From NCBI GenBank assembly GCA_900552935.1, contig USBN01000004.1, forward strand, positions 5,056 through 69,055: a DNA stretch of 64,000 nt, in the 5' to 3' direction. This document shows, piece by piece, positions 24,476 to 33,081 of this stretch; within the stretch, counting starts at the first letter, position 1, and every line of letters starts with the position of its first letter. The stretch is from an uncultured Coriobacteriaceae bacterium. Its GTDB lineage: Bacteria > Actinomycetota > Coriobacteriia > Coriobacteriales > Atopobiaceae. The translations under genes were made by a program, and so were the position numbers. The notes beneath the pieces are model-generated. The model ran no database searches, was not told the DNA's origin, and saw only the letters and a list, made by a program, of their open reading frames with translations.

Positions 24476-25462
24476 TTACAACAGCGCGATCGCCTGGCGC
24501 GCTGCGCCGAGGAAGCCGGCGTCGTTTCCCAGCGTGGCAACGCGAATGAGGGTGTCGCGGCAACCGGGGATGGCATAGGCGCGGTATTTCTCCAGGCAAA
24601 CGTCACCAAACGTATCCCAGCCTCCGCACATGCCACCGCCCAGGATGAACATTTCCGGGTCGACGAGGGCGGCGATGATCGACATGGCGCGTGCGAGGTA
24701 GTCGGCGAGGCGGTCGCAGGCGCGCAAGGCCTCGGGATTGTCCACGCGCGCGGCCTCGAAGACGGCGAGCGCGTCGGTCGCGTGGGCGATCGGGACCTCG
24801 ACGGCGCCGGACGCCGCGCACTCCTCGCGATAGAGGCGGATGAGGCCGCGGGCGCTCGCATATTGCTCGAGGCAGCCGTGGCAGCCGCAGCCGCAGGCTT
24901 CGGGTTCGTCGGGGTTTACGTTGATGTGGCCGGCTTCCCCGCCCGCGCCGTGCGCTCCAACGACAACCTTTCCGTCAACGATGACGCCGGCGCCCACGCC
25001 CGTGCCGAGCGTAAGCATGACGGCGCTCCTGACGCCGTCGCCCGCTCCGAGCCAGGCCTCTCCAAGCGCCGCGGCGTTCGCGTCGTTGAGCGCGTGGGTG
25101 CGGGCGATGGGGAAGGCGGCCTTGAGGGTTGCGGTCAGACCGGCGAGATCAAGAACGATGTTGGGGGCCATGGCAAGCGTGCCGTCCTCGAGGACGACGC
25201 CGGGAACATCGATGCCGATGGCGCCGAGCGTCTCGGGGTCCTTCCCCGCCTCGCGAACGAGGGCGACTGCGGAGGTTGAGACCCTATCAAACGCCTCGGC
25301 ATTATCAAGCTCGCCGGTTGGGACCTTCGCCGTGGCGAGGATTTTCCCGCCCCTCGTCACGACGCCCATCTTGATGCTCGTACCGCCGATGTCGAGGCCG
25401 AGAACTGCCTCGTCCGTGTTGCTTGCCGTAGCTGCATCGAGCGCGTCATCAATATTTGTCAT
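24476..25462 (-). CDS. ROK-family sugar kinase, probable glucokinase
   Basis: 328 aa. Phosphate-binding LGLDIGGTSIKMG at about residue 20, GVGAGVIVDGKV, and the ROK zinc motif GHINVNPDEPEACGCGCHGCLE (ExGH then CxCGxxGCxE) near the middle. Actinobacterial and Gram-positive glucokinases have this layout; it would phosphorylate glucose released by glycogen and maltodextrin breakdown. The N-terminal roughly 18 residues before VLGLDIGG are a hydrophilic extension. It is convergent with the candidate RNA and divergent from dnaX. Confidence 0.9.
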   Translation of the reverse strand: MTNIDDALDAATASNTDEAVLGLDIGGTSIKMGVVTRGGKILATAKVPTGELDNAEAFDRVSTSAVALVREAGKDPETLGAIGIDVPGVVLEDGTLAMAPNIVLDLAGLTATLKAAFPIARTHALNDANAAALGEAWLGAGDGVRSAVMLTLGTGVGAGVIVDGKVVVGAHGAGGEAGHINVNPDEPEACGCGCHGCLEQYASARGLIRLYREECAASGAVEVPIAHATDALAVFEAARVDNPEALRACDRLADYLARAMSIIAALVDPEMFILGGGMCGGWDTFGDVCLEKYRAYAIPGCRDTLIRVATLGNDAGFLGAARQAIALL

Positions 25463-25695
25463 GGTTTCCCCCTCGGTCTCTGCGCACTTTCGAAAGCGTA
25501 CGCCTTGCGGCGCGGGCGGGGTGCGCGTATTAGGCGGACGGTAGCGCGGGAGAAGGAGGCCGGGGTTGTCCCCGATGTGCTGGGGATGGCGTTGGGTATC
25601 GAAAAAGGCCCTGCTGGCGGTGCGGGCCGCTGGCCGAGTGCCGTCGCCATGGATGTCCGCGCGGTGTCAGACACGAGCGCGTCAGGTGGCCCGGG

Positions 25696-25701
25696 TATAC
25701 T
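25696..25701 (+). promoter_or_regulatory. -10 box of the dnaX operon promoter
   Basis: TATACT 55 bases before the dnaX start. No clear -35 is visible at 17-18 bases. It supports starting dnaX at 25757 rather than at the 5' end of the longer open frame. 25463-25690 holds no other gene. Confidence 0.5.
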
Positions 25702-25756
25702 GGTCTGGTCTGGCGTGGCCCGTCTCGGTCGTGCCGCTAGGATTGCCGGAGGTCCC

Positions 25757-27973
25757 ATGGAATCGCTGTATCGCAAATATCGTCCGCAGACGTTTGAGCA
25801 GGTAGTCGGCCAGGCGCACGTGGTCTCTACGCTCGAGCGCGCCGTGTGCGAGGGCCGCACGAGCCATGCGTACCTCTTCTGCGGCCCGCGCGGCACTGGC
25901 AAGACTACCATGGCCCGCATCCTTGCGAAGGCCCTCATGTGCGAGCAGGGCGAGGGCCACCTGCCGGATGGCACCTGCGAGGAGTGCCGCCTCATCGCCG
26001 CCGGCGAGCACCCGGATGTCTACGAGCTCGACGCGGCAAGCCGCACGGGCGTCGACAACGTGCGCGAGGAGATCATCAACCGCGTCGACTATGCGCCGGT
26101 GCGTGGCCGCTACAAGGTCTACATCATCGACGAGGTCCACATGCTGACGCCCGCGGCGTTTAACGCGCTGCTCAAGACGCTCGAGGAGCCGCCGGCGCAC
26201 GTCGCCTTCATCATGTGCACGACGGATCCGCAGAAGATCCTCGCCACCATTCTCTCGCGCGTGCAACGCTTCGACTTCCACTCCATCGCGCCGGACGAGA
26301 TGCACGACCACCTCGTTGACGTGTGCGAGAAGGAGGGCTTCACCTTCGATGACGAAGCGCTCGACATCGTCGTGCGTCATGCTCGCGGAGGCATGCGTGA
26401 TGCGCTCTCCGCGCTCGAGCAACTTTCTGTCTTTGGCGCGGGAGATGTGAGTGCCGAGGCCGCGCGCGATCTTCTCGGCGAGGCAAGCGGCTCCGCGCTC
26501 TCCGGCGTGTCCCTGGCGCTTGCGAACCGCGACGTCCCCGCGCTCTTCTCCGAGGTGGCGGAGCTCGTCAACAACGGCGGAGACCTCCTGCAGTTCACGC
26601 GCGAGCTCGCGAGCCGCGTGCGCGATGACTACGTGGTGAGTGTTGCCGGTGCCAAGCCGGGCGTGGTGAACGCGTCCGACGAGGCCTTGGCCGAGCTTGC
26701 GGAGGAGGCGGCGGCGTATGGCAGCAGTGACCGCCTCGCGCGCGTGCTTACCGTGCTCGGCGATGCGGCGAGCGAGATGCGCACCGCCGTCAACCAGCGC
26801 CTTGTTCTCGAGATTGCCCTAACTCGCTGCGCGAGGCCCGAGAGTGACCTCACGCTCGAAGCTCTGGCCGAGCGCATCGAGCGCCTCGAGCGCGGGGGAG
26901 TGGCGGTGGCCCCCGCCGTCGGTGCGTCCACGCCCGCGGCAGCGTCTGTGGCTGCGCCGATGCCCGCCCCCGCGGCTGCGCCTGCGGCTACGGCTGCGGC
27001 ACCGAAGCCGTTTACGCCGCCACCCCTGCCTCGCCGCAAGCCCGCGGCGACTTCCGCTGCCAAGCCCGCGGCGGCCCCGGCTCCCGCGTCCAAGCCCGTG
27101 ACCCCCCCGGCGCCCGCGCCGAAGTCCGTGACTGCCCCGGCTCCCGCGCCTGCCCCGGCTCCCGCGCCCACTTCGTCGGTCGCTGCTGGCAATCTCCAGC
27201 GCACGTGGAAGGGCGTCGTTGATGGCATCGTCAAGAGCAACCCCTCGTGCGGTGGGTTGCTGCTTAACGTGACCGCGCTGTCTGATGACGGCTCGACCTT
27301 GACGCTTGGCCTGCCCGCGGGCGGTTCTTTCGTCCGTCTGATGCTCGGCCGCGCAGACGTGAAGGCGATTCTCGATGCCGCCGTGACGGCCGCCTTTGGC
27401 TCTCGCCAGATTGCGCTCGTCGGCTCCGAGGCACCTGCCGCGTCTGAGCCCAAACCTGCCCCGGCCGCCGTTGTCGCGCCCAAGCCCGCTCCGGCTCCTG
27501 CCACCGTTGCAGTCCCCGCGCCGGTGTCCGCCACGCCAGCCCCCGCGCCCGAACCGGCGCCCGCGGAGAACCCCGTGCCAGTCTCCACACCAGCCCCTGC
27601 GCCGGCGCCCGCCGCGCCGGCCCCCGCGCCCGCGCCGGCGCCAGCCTCGGCGTCCGCGTTCGAGGAAGACGAGCCGCCCTATGACGACTACGTTCCCTAT
27701 GACGACGAGGATGCCTTCGCTCCTGGCGACAAGGATTCCGTGCCCGCGGATCTTGGCGCCGACCCGAGCGAGCCCGAGGCGCCCGCTGCCCCCGCGTCCG
27801 CGACTGCCGAGTCGGCTCCCGCGGCTTCCGCACCCTCGCTTTCCGTTCCTCCCGCGGCTTCCGCTGCCGCGGGATCGTCTGACCCCATCACCTCCGAGGC
27901 AGAGCTTCGCTCCGCGATGATGGACATCTTCGGAGCCGGAACCAAGATCGACCATGTTGAGAGCGACGCCTAG
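25757..27973 (+). CDS. dnaX: DNA polymerase III subunit gamma/tau
   Basis: 738 aa from ATG 25757 behind GGAGG. Clamp-loader AAA+ domain: MESLYRKYRPQTFEQVVGQ, Walker A CGPRGTGKTT, a zinc-binding cysteine set ending CEECR, Walker B YIIDEVHML, sensor CTTDPQKI, and SRVQRFDF. From about residue 395 onward is a long Ala/Pro-rich linker, interrupted by a folded segment (QRTWKGVVDGIVKSNPSCGGLLLN) that is probably the tau polymerase-binding domain. Then comes an acidic tail. It loads the sliding clamp and tethers the polymerase. It heads the dnaX-ybaB-recR operon. Confidence 0.95.
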   Translation: MESLYRKYRPQTFEQVVGQAHVVSTLERAVCEGRTSHAYLFCGPRGTGKTTMARILAKALMCEQGEGHLPDGTCEECRLIAAGEHPDVYELDAASRTGVDNVREEIINRVDYAPVRGRYKVYIIDEVHMLTPAAFNALLKTLEEPPAHVAFIMCTTDPQKILATILSRVQRFDFHSIAPDEMHDHLVDVCEKEGFTFDDEALDIVVRHARGGMRDALSALEQLSVFGAGDVSAEAARDLLGEASGSALSGVSLALANRDVPALFSEVAELVNNGGDLLQFTRELASRVRDDYVVSVAGAKPGVVNASDEALAELAEEAAAYGSSDRLARVLTVLGDAASEMRTAVNQRLVLEIALTRCARPESDLTLEALAERIERLERGGVAVAPAVGASTPAAASVAAPMPAPAAAPAATAAAPKPFTPPPLPRRKPAATSAAKPAAAPAPASKPVTPPAPAPKSVTAPAPAPAPAPAPTSSVAAGNLQRTWKGVVDGIVKSNPSCGGLLLNVTALSDDGSTLTLGLPAGGSFVRLMLGRADVKAILDAAVTAAFGSRQIALVGSEAPAASEPKPAPAAVVAPKPAPAPATVAVPAPVSATPAPAPEPAPAENPVPVSTPAPAPAPAAPAPAPAPAPASASAFEEDEPPYDDYVPYDDEDAFAPGDKDSVPADLGADPSEPEAPAAPASATAESAPAASAPSLSVPPAASAAAGSSDPITSEAELRSAMMDIFGAGTKIDHVESDA

Positions 27974-28055
27974 GCCGGATGGCACGCCGGGCCCTCAGCG
28001 GGTAAAGTAGAAGAGTTACCAAAGCCGTTTTTCGGCGATAGACGAAGGAGCCCCC

Positions 28056-28379
28056 ATGGCCCAGATGAATATGCAGCAGATGATGAAGCAGGCACGCAAG
28101 ATGCAGGAGCAGCTTGCTGCCGCGCAGGAGAAGCTCAAGGACCTCGAGGTCTCCTCCTCCACCGGTGGCGGCATGGTTAAGGTCGTCGCCACTGGCGAGA
28201 TGCAGATTAAGTCCATCGAGATCAGCCCCGACGCCTGCGATCCCGAGGACGTCGAGCTTCTCCAGGATATGGTCCTCGCTGCCGTTAATGAGGCCCTTTC
28301 CAGCGCCCAGGAGGCTGCCGGCTCTCAGATGAGTGCCGCCACCGGTCTTGGCGGCATGAACATTCCGGGGCTCTTCTAA
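28056..28379 (+). CDS. YbaB/EbfC-family nucleoid-associated protein
   Basis: 107 aa, starting MAQMNMQQMMKQARKMQEQLAAAQEKL, with the conserved VSSSTGGGMVKVVATGEMQIKSIEI beta core and a Met/Gly-rich end. These dimeric proteins bind DNA without strong sequence preference and are nearly always encoded between dnaX and recR, as here. AAGGAG precedes ATG 28056. recR begins 3 bases after its stop. Confidence 0.95.
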   Translation: MAQMNMQQMMKQARKMQEQLAAAQEKLKDLEVSSSTGGGMVKVVATGEMQIKSIEISPDACDPEDVELLQDMVLAAVNEALSSAQEAAGSQMSAATGLGGMNIPGLF

Positions 28380-28382
28380 CCT

Positions 28383-29027
28383 ATGCCCTACGACCAAATC
28401 GGCGCCCAGGGAGAGCCCTTCGGCGCCTCGCGCAATGATGGCCGCGCCTTGCGTCGCCTGCTCGACGAGCTTGGTCGCCTGCCGGGCATTGGACCTAAGA
28501 GCGCCCAGCGCATTGCCTATCACATCCTCGGCGCTGATGCCGAGGATGCTCGTAGGCTTGCGCAGGCGATCCTCGATGTCAAGCAGCAGGTTCACTTCTG
28601 CCCGGTCTGCTTCAGCTACGCGACGCGCGAGCGCTGCGACGTCTGCGAGGACCCGGGTCGCGACCAGACCTCGATTTGCGTGGTCTCGGAGCCCCGTGAC
28701 GTTTCGGCCATCGAAAGGACCGGCGCGTTCCATGGCCTGTATCACGTCCTCGGCGGCGTTATTTCGCCCATGGATAAGATCGGGCCAGAGCAGCTTCATG
28801 TGCGTGAGCTTCTCTCGCGCCTGGCTGATGGCACCGTCACCGAGGTCATCCTCGCGACGAATCCGGACGTCGAGGGCGAGACCACGGCTACGTACTTGTC
28901 GCGTACGATCAAGCCGCTCGGCGTGCACGTGACGCGCCTCGCGAGTGGTCTTCCGGTTGGTGGAGACCTTGAGTATGCGGACGAGGTCACGCTGGGGCGT
29001 GCGATTGAGGCCCGCAGAGAGCTGTAG
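28383..29027 (+). CDS. recR: Recombination mediator protein RecR
   Basis: 214 aa, a typical length plus a short N-terminal extension. Helix-hairpin-helix LGRLPGIGPKSAQRIAYHIL, zinc finger CPVCFSYATRERCDVC, and TOPRIM domain with ICVVSEPRDVSAIE and ATNPDVEGETTA. It works with RecF/RecO to load RecA on gapped DNA. It lies 3 bases after ybaB and is surely co-translated. The GHVGGxISP-like LGGVISPMDKIGPEQL segment is also present. Confidence 0.96.
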   Translation: MPYDQIGAQGEPFGASRNDGRALRRLLDELGRLPGIGPKSAQRIAYHILGADAEDARRLAQAILDVKQQVHFCPVCFSYATRERCDVCEDPGRDQTSICVVSEPRDVSAIERTGAFHGLYHVLGGVISPMDKIGPEQLHVRELLSRLADGTVTEVILATNPDVEGETTATYLSRTIKPLGVHVTRLASGLPVGGDLEYADEVTLGRAIEARREL

Positions 29028-29092
29028 AATTTCGTCGTCAGCGGAGGCGGACGTTTCGCCCGTCTGCCGCGCGCGACAAAGGGGGAATGGCG

Positions 29093-30145
29093 ATGTCAGC
29101 AAAGCGCTTCAAACAGCCAGATCAGGGTCAGCCCCAGCGGGCCGCGTCCGCGCCTGGCCAGCGCCCCGTTTCTGGACACCACATGGGCGCGCATGCCGCC
29201 ACGCCGCGACCGGCGGATCGGGTTCCTCCGGTGTCGGGGTATTCCACGCCTGTACGTACTCAGGCTGCATCCGCGCCCGCCGCGGCCCATCGTCAGGGCT
29301 CTGCGCCGGCTCGCGCCAGGGGCTCCCGCTTTGCGGACGCAACCCGCGCGACCGCCTCTTCCCACCAGTTCGCCCATCTCGGGGGCACTACGGACCTTGG
29401 CGTTGCCGCCGGTCAGGTTCCCGTCACCGTGTCTGACGACGGGGCCGGCTCCTATTCGGGCGACGACGCGCCGCGTCCCATTGACGTCGACCCCGCGGCA
29501 ACGGGCTCCTTTAATACGATCCGTCGCGGTCAGGGTGCCGTCGTCTCTACGCGCGAGACCGCAGGTCGTGCTGCCGCTGCCGCTCGCAGGTCTCTTCCCA
29601 AGGAGGCGCGACGCGGTCAGGGCACGCGCCAGCGCTCGGCAAAGGCCCCGCTTCCGGTTCTTGTCGGTATTGGCGTTGCCGCGCTCGTGGTAGTCGTCCT
29701 TCTCGTCATGCTCGTCACGTCGCTCCTGGGTGGCTCCTCCAAACAGGCTTCTGGTGACGCCACGACCGCTCCCGCCGAGACGGTCGTTTCTGCGCAGGAG
29801 GGCATCGAGCTTGGTGCTTACACCTATTCCACGAGCCAGGGCGATCAGGGCTGGGAGCTTGTCCGCAGCTCGAGCAGCGGGGAGACCGCGGTGGTAGCGG
29901 CGCTTTCGGGCACCCCCGCCTCCGTCTGCCTATATCAGGGCACGCTTTATATTCCGGAGAACCTGCCCGACGGCACGTGGGACATCATTTGCTATCTTCC
30001 CGCTGATGGCTCGACCGCTTCCCAGCTGCTTGGCGACGACGGCCAACCCGTCGTTGGCTCGGGCACGGTGACAAGCGCCGTGGTTCAGGGCGGGTCGCTT
30101 GCGCTTTCCGGCGATGGCGTCTCGCAATCCGTGCCTCTTAGCTAG
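29093..30145 (+). CDS. Single-TM membrane protein with extracellular domain, unknown function
   Basis: About 350 aa. ATG 29093 is preferred over ATG 29087 because the GGGGG run is only one base from the latter. A disordered Arg/Ala/Pro/Gln-rich cytoplasmic region of roughly 180 residues precedes one TM helix (VLVGIGVAALVVVVLLVMLVTSLL). A small beta-rich outer domain of about 125 residues follows (ELGAYTYSTSQGDQGWELV ... CLYQGTLYIPENLPDGTWDIICYL). The layout resembles other envelope proteins of this genome (CapA-like, FtsB-like), but no named family was recognised. Confidence 0.75.
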   Translation: MSAKRFKQPDQGQPQRAASAPGQRPVSGHHMGAHAATPRPADRVPPVSGYSTPVRTQAASAPAAAHRQGSAPARARGSRFADATRATASSHQFAHLGGTTDLGVAAGQVPVTVSDDGAGSYSGDDAPRPIDVDPAATGSFNTIRRGQGAVVSTRETAGRAAAAARRSLPKEARRGQGTRQRSAKAPLPVLVGIGVAALVVVVLLVMLVTSLLGGSSKQASGDATTAPAETVVSAQEGIELGAYTYSTSQGDQGWELVRSSSSGETAVVAALSGTPASVCLYQGTLYIPENLPDGTWDIICYLPADGSTASQLLGDDGQPVVGSGTVTSAVVQGGSLALSGDGVSQSVPLS

Positions 30146-30234
30146 AAGAAGCGAGCGATATCCCTGGCAGATTGCTTGCGCTGGAGTATGTTGCGTCTTT
30201 GTCAAAAACTGGCAAAGAAATTTGAAAAAGCTAC

Positions 30235-30264
30235 TAGACAGGGCTAGAGAGTTTCCTGTACTAT
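30235..30264 (+). promoter_or_regulatory. Promoter of tRNA-Asp
   Basis: TAGACA (30235-30240), 18-base spacer, TACTAT (30259-30264), about 19 bases before the mature 5' end. Confidence 0.55.
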
Positions 30265-30282
30265 AGCTCTCGCACCTGACAC

Positions 30283-30359
<77 letters not shown>

Positions 30360-30370
30360 TTGGATGTTCG

Positions 30371-30401
30371 AAGGGTCCTGGTTCACGCCAGGGCCCTTTT
30401 T
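30371..30401 (+). terminator. tRNA-Asp terminator
   Basis: aagggtcctgg pairs with ccagggccctt around ttcacg, with T5 at the end. Confidence 0.9.
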
Positions 30402-30410
30402 GTTTTGGGC

Positions 30411-30612
30411 GAGCGGGCCTCCTCATGTGGCGAGCCGCCCGGGCCGCGTGCCTCTTTGTTGGCCGAGTGGACCTCTCATTCGGTAGGCCATTCAGGCCGC
30501 GTGTCCCTCTGCCCGGCCGCGTGCCCTCCCTGCCCGGCCGCGTGCCCCTTTGTTGGCTGAGTGAGCCTCTCATTCGTCGAGTCGCTCGGGCCGCGCGTCT
30601 CTTTGCCTGGAT
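30411..30612. repeat. Imperfect tandem repeats after tRNA-Asp
   Basis: Segments built from ggccgcgtgcctctttgttgg, cgagtggacctctcattcg and gcccggccgcgtgccc recur two to four times with changes. The clearest is a direct duplication of gcccggccgcgtgccc about 21 bases apart. No gene is supported between 30402 and 30791; the rest (30613-30780) is plain intergenic DNA with the promoter of the next operon. Confidence 0.55.
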
Positions 30613-30791
30613 GACCCTGTGCCATTCCGCCTCTGTCGCTGGAACCGAGCTGCTTGCTAAACCTGCTGTCCCTCGAGGGCGAGACCACTCCCTTAGTTGC
30701 GCCGCCGTTACCAAGGGCCCACAAAACGTCATGCGACTGGTCGCATTTGCTAAAATTGCTAGGTCGCACTCACATTTCACGGGGGTGATTA

Positions 30792-31484
30792 ATGGTGACT
30801 GCGCCGACGCAAACAATGGGCCCAGCTCGCCTCGCCGTCTTTGACTATGACGGGACGATTCTGGGCGGTCAGTCGGGTGCTCTCTTTTCGCGCTATCTGC
30901 TTTCGAACGGGCTTGTGACGAAACGTACCGCGCTGCGCCTGTTCTGGTGGGGGGTGCGCTATAAGCTTCATCTGCCGTTTCGTCAGGATGAAGCTCGCGA
31001 GCTGATCTTCCGCGACCTCGGGGCCCATGGCTACGATTACGCCACGCGGGTCATGCGGGATTTCTCGCATGAGGTTCTCAAGCCGCGCGAGCGGGCTGCC
31101 GCCAAGGCGGAGATTCGTCGTCGAGCCGACGAGGGCTGCGCCACCGTGCTTGTCTCCGCGACGTTCTTCGAGATCGCCCGTCTTGCGGCAGAACGCCTGG
31201 GTATTGACGGCGTTGCCGCCACGCGCATGGAGCGCGACGCCGATGGTGCTTATACCGGCAAGGTTGAGGGCGAGGTCGTCGCGGGTGCGGGGAAGGTCCG
31301 GGCTGTCGTCGCTTGGGCAGAGGAGCGCTTCGGCCACGACTGGTCGATCGCCTACGCCTATGGCGATCACTTCACTGACGAGCCTCTGCTTGAGCTGGCA
31401 GACATGCCTTACGCGGTCTGCCCGGGGACCACGCTCTCGCGCATTGCGAAGAGGCGCGGCTGGCAGAGTTTGAACTGGAGGTAG
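30792..31484 (+). CDS. HAD-superfamily IB phosphatase (SerB-like)
   Basis: 230 aa. Motif I FDYDGTILGGQSG near residue 17 (nucleophile and acid Asp), motif II VLVSATFFEIA, Lys region VVAGAGKVRAV, and motif III YGDHFTDEPLLELA. This is the HAD-IB group that includes phosphoserine and related phosphatases; the substrate is unknown. The DYDGT variant of DxDGT is complete. GGGGGTGA precedes ATG 30792. The rrf2-like gene starts 3 bases after its stop. Confidence 0.88.
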   Translation: MVTAPTQTMGPARLAVFDYDGTILGGQSGALFSRYLLSNGLVTKRTALRLFWWGVRYKLHLPFRQDEARELIFRDLGAHGYDYATRVMRDFSHEVLKPRERAAAKAEIRRRADEGCATVLVSATFFEIARLAAERLGIDGVAATRMERDADGAYTGKVEGEVVAGAGKVRAVVAWAEERFGHDWSIAYAYGDHFTDEPLLELADMPYAVCPGTTLSRIAKRRGWQSLNWR

Positions 31485-31486
31485 CC

Positions 31487-31957
31487 TTGGATATCTCGAG
31501 AAAGACGGATTATGCCCTGCGCATGCTCGCAGAGCTCGTCCGCGAGCCTTCCGGGGTCGTTTCCGTTCGTTCCGCGGCAGACCAGAACAACGTGCCTTAC
31601 TCCTTCGCGCGCTCGATTCAGCGCGATCTCGTTCAGGCTGGCGTCATAGAAAGCATTCGCGGTTCTCGCGGTGGCATGCGTCTCGTAGCTGACCCGTCGA
31701 CCGTCACCCTGCTCGATGTCGTCGAGGCCGTGCAGGGCCCGCTTGCGATTTCCGGCTGTGCTGCGGCTGGTCCGGATGGGGGAGAGTGCCCGCGCGCCAT
31801 CGCCTGCGGATACAATCCCATTTGGAGGGGCGCACAGGAGCTGCTCGATAGCTATCTTTCGTCGGTGACGCTTGCCGAGGCGGTTTCCGGCCGCGCGCGT
31901 CCCGTCGTGGACGTCCGCTTCACCCATCCCGGCGAGTCTGGCGTGGCACATCGATGA
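31487..31957 (+). CDS. Rrf2-family transcriptional regulator, likely Fe-S sensing
   Basis: 156 aa starting at TTG 31487, with GGAGG overlapping the end of the HAD gene. Winged helix: DYALRMLAELVRE, VPYSFARSIQRDLVQAGVIES, RGSRGGMRL. Three cysteines follow (GCAAAGPDGGECPRAIACG; spacing C-x9-C-x5-C) in the region where IscR/NsrR hold an Fe-S cluster, so redox, iron or NO sensing is likely. Its end overlaps the glycosylase gene by 4 bases (ATGA). Confidence 0.88.
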   Translation: MDISRKTDYALRMLAELVREPSGVVSVRSAADQNNVPYSFARSIQRDLVQAGVIESIRGSRGGMRLVADPSTVTLLDVVEAVQGPLAISGCAAAGPDGGECPRAIACGYNPIWRGAQELLDSYLSSVTLAEAVSGRARPVVDVRFTHPGESGVAHR

Positions 31958-32832
31958 GCGAGGGTATCGAAGCCTTCCGCGAACGCGTCTATCTTGCGGG
32001 TCGCGAGTTGTATCGTGATCTCCCCTGGCGTCGCACACATGACCCCTATGAGATTTGGGTCTCCGAGGCAATGCTTCAGCAAACGCAGGTCTCTCGCGTT
32101 GACGGGAGATGGCAGTCCTGGCTCGACCGATTCCCCTCGGTCGACGCGCTTGCCGCCGCTACCTCGGCAGACGTGCTTGCCGAGTGGCAGGGCTTGGGCT
32201 ATAACCGTCGCGCCCTCGCGCTCTGGCGCGCTGCGCGGGAGATTTGCGAGCGCCACGCGGGCGTTATGCCCTACGACGAGGCCGCCCTCAAGGCGCTCCC
32301 GGGGATTGGTCCCGCGACGGCTGCCGGCATTCGTGCCTTCGCGTTCGACTTGTCCGGCGTCTACCTCGAGACAAACGTGCGCGCGGTCTTTCTCCATGAG
32401 CTCTTTCCCGACGCCGAGGGCGTGCCGGATTCTGCCCTTCGGCCGCTTGTGGCCGAGGCGTGTCCCGACGACCCGCTGGCAATCGCCGGTGCTGACGTGC
32501 CGTGTTCGCCACGTACCTGGTATTACGCGCTGCTCGACTATGGCGCGCACCTCAAGCGAACCTTACCCAACCCATCCCGCCGCTCCCGCGAGAACGTGAG
32601 GCAGTCGCGTTTTGAGGGGTCGCATCGCCAGAAGCGCGCCGTCCTCGTGAGGCTGTTGCTTGCCGCGGGCATTGAGGGGGTCTCTGTCGCCGACGCCGCT
32701 CTCGAGCTTACGGAATTCGAGGCCAAGGCGGGGCGTGCCGCCGTTACTGAGGCTGCCGCCTCGGGCATTCTCGAGGAGCTTGCCGCCGAGGGCTTCTGCC
32801 ATGAGGTGGCTTCGGAGTGTTGGGTCGTTTAG
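31954..32832 (+). CDS. MutY-like A/G-specific adenine glycosylase lacking the Fe-S cluster
   Basis: 292 aa. HhH-GPD fold: PWRRTHDPYEIWVSEAMLQQTQV (with the catalytic Glu) near residue 25, GLGYNRRALALW, and HhH LPGIGPATAAGI. The position usually held by the catalytic Asp reads LETNVRAVF (Glu for Asp). The C-x6-C-x2-C-x5-C iron-sulfur loop after the core is replaced by PSRRSRENVRQSRFEGSHRQKRA, without cysteines. This matches a cluster-free branch of MutY-like enzymes. There is no NUDIX-like 8-oxoG recognition domain; the C-terminus is a short helical domain. Repair of A opposite oxidised G is likely but unproven. Confidence 0.85.
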   Translation: MSEGIEAFRERVYLAGRELYRDLPWRRTHDPYEIWVSEAMLQQTQVSRVDGRWQSWLDRFPSVDALAAATSADVLAEWQGLGYNRRALALWRAAREICERHAGVMPYDEAALKALPGIGPATAAGIRAFAFDLSGVYLETNVRAVFLHELFPDAEGVPDSALRPLVAEACPDDPLAIAGADVPCSPRTWYYALLDYGAHLKRTLPNPSRRSRENVRQSRFEGSHRQKRAVLVRLLLAAGIEGVSVADAALELTEFEAKAGRAAVTEAAASGILEELAAEGFCHEVASECWVV

Positions 32833-33081
32833 CTGCGATCTTGCCATCGCAAACAGGGGTCTTACCGCTGGTGCCGCGTTGCCCTGGCGGTGTGCGGGCG
32901 TTTGCGTTTTCACATGCGAGCGCTTGCCGCCTGCGTGCGCGGCCGGCTGGCGCTTTCGCGTGATGCGCGTGACGTGTTGATTGCTCGACCGTGCGTATTG
33001 CTCCCACGCCTGGGGTAGAAGAGCTGTGGTTCGATTGGGGCGTCGCCTGGGATTGCGGCGCGCAAGAGAGAGGAAGTCGCC

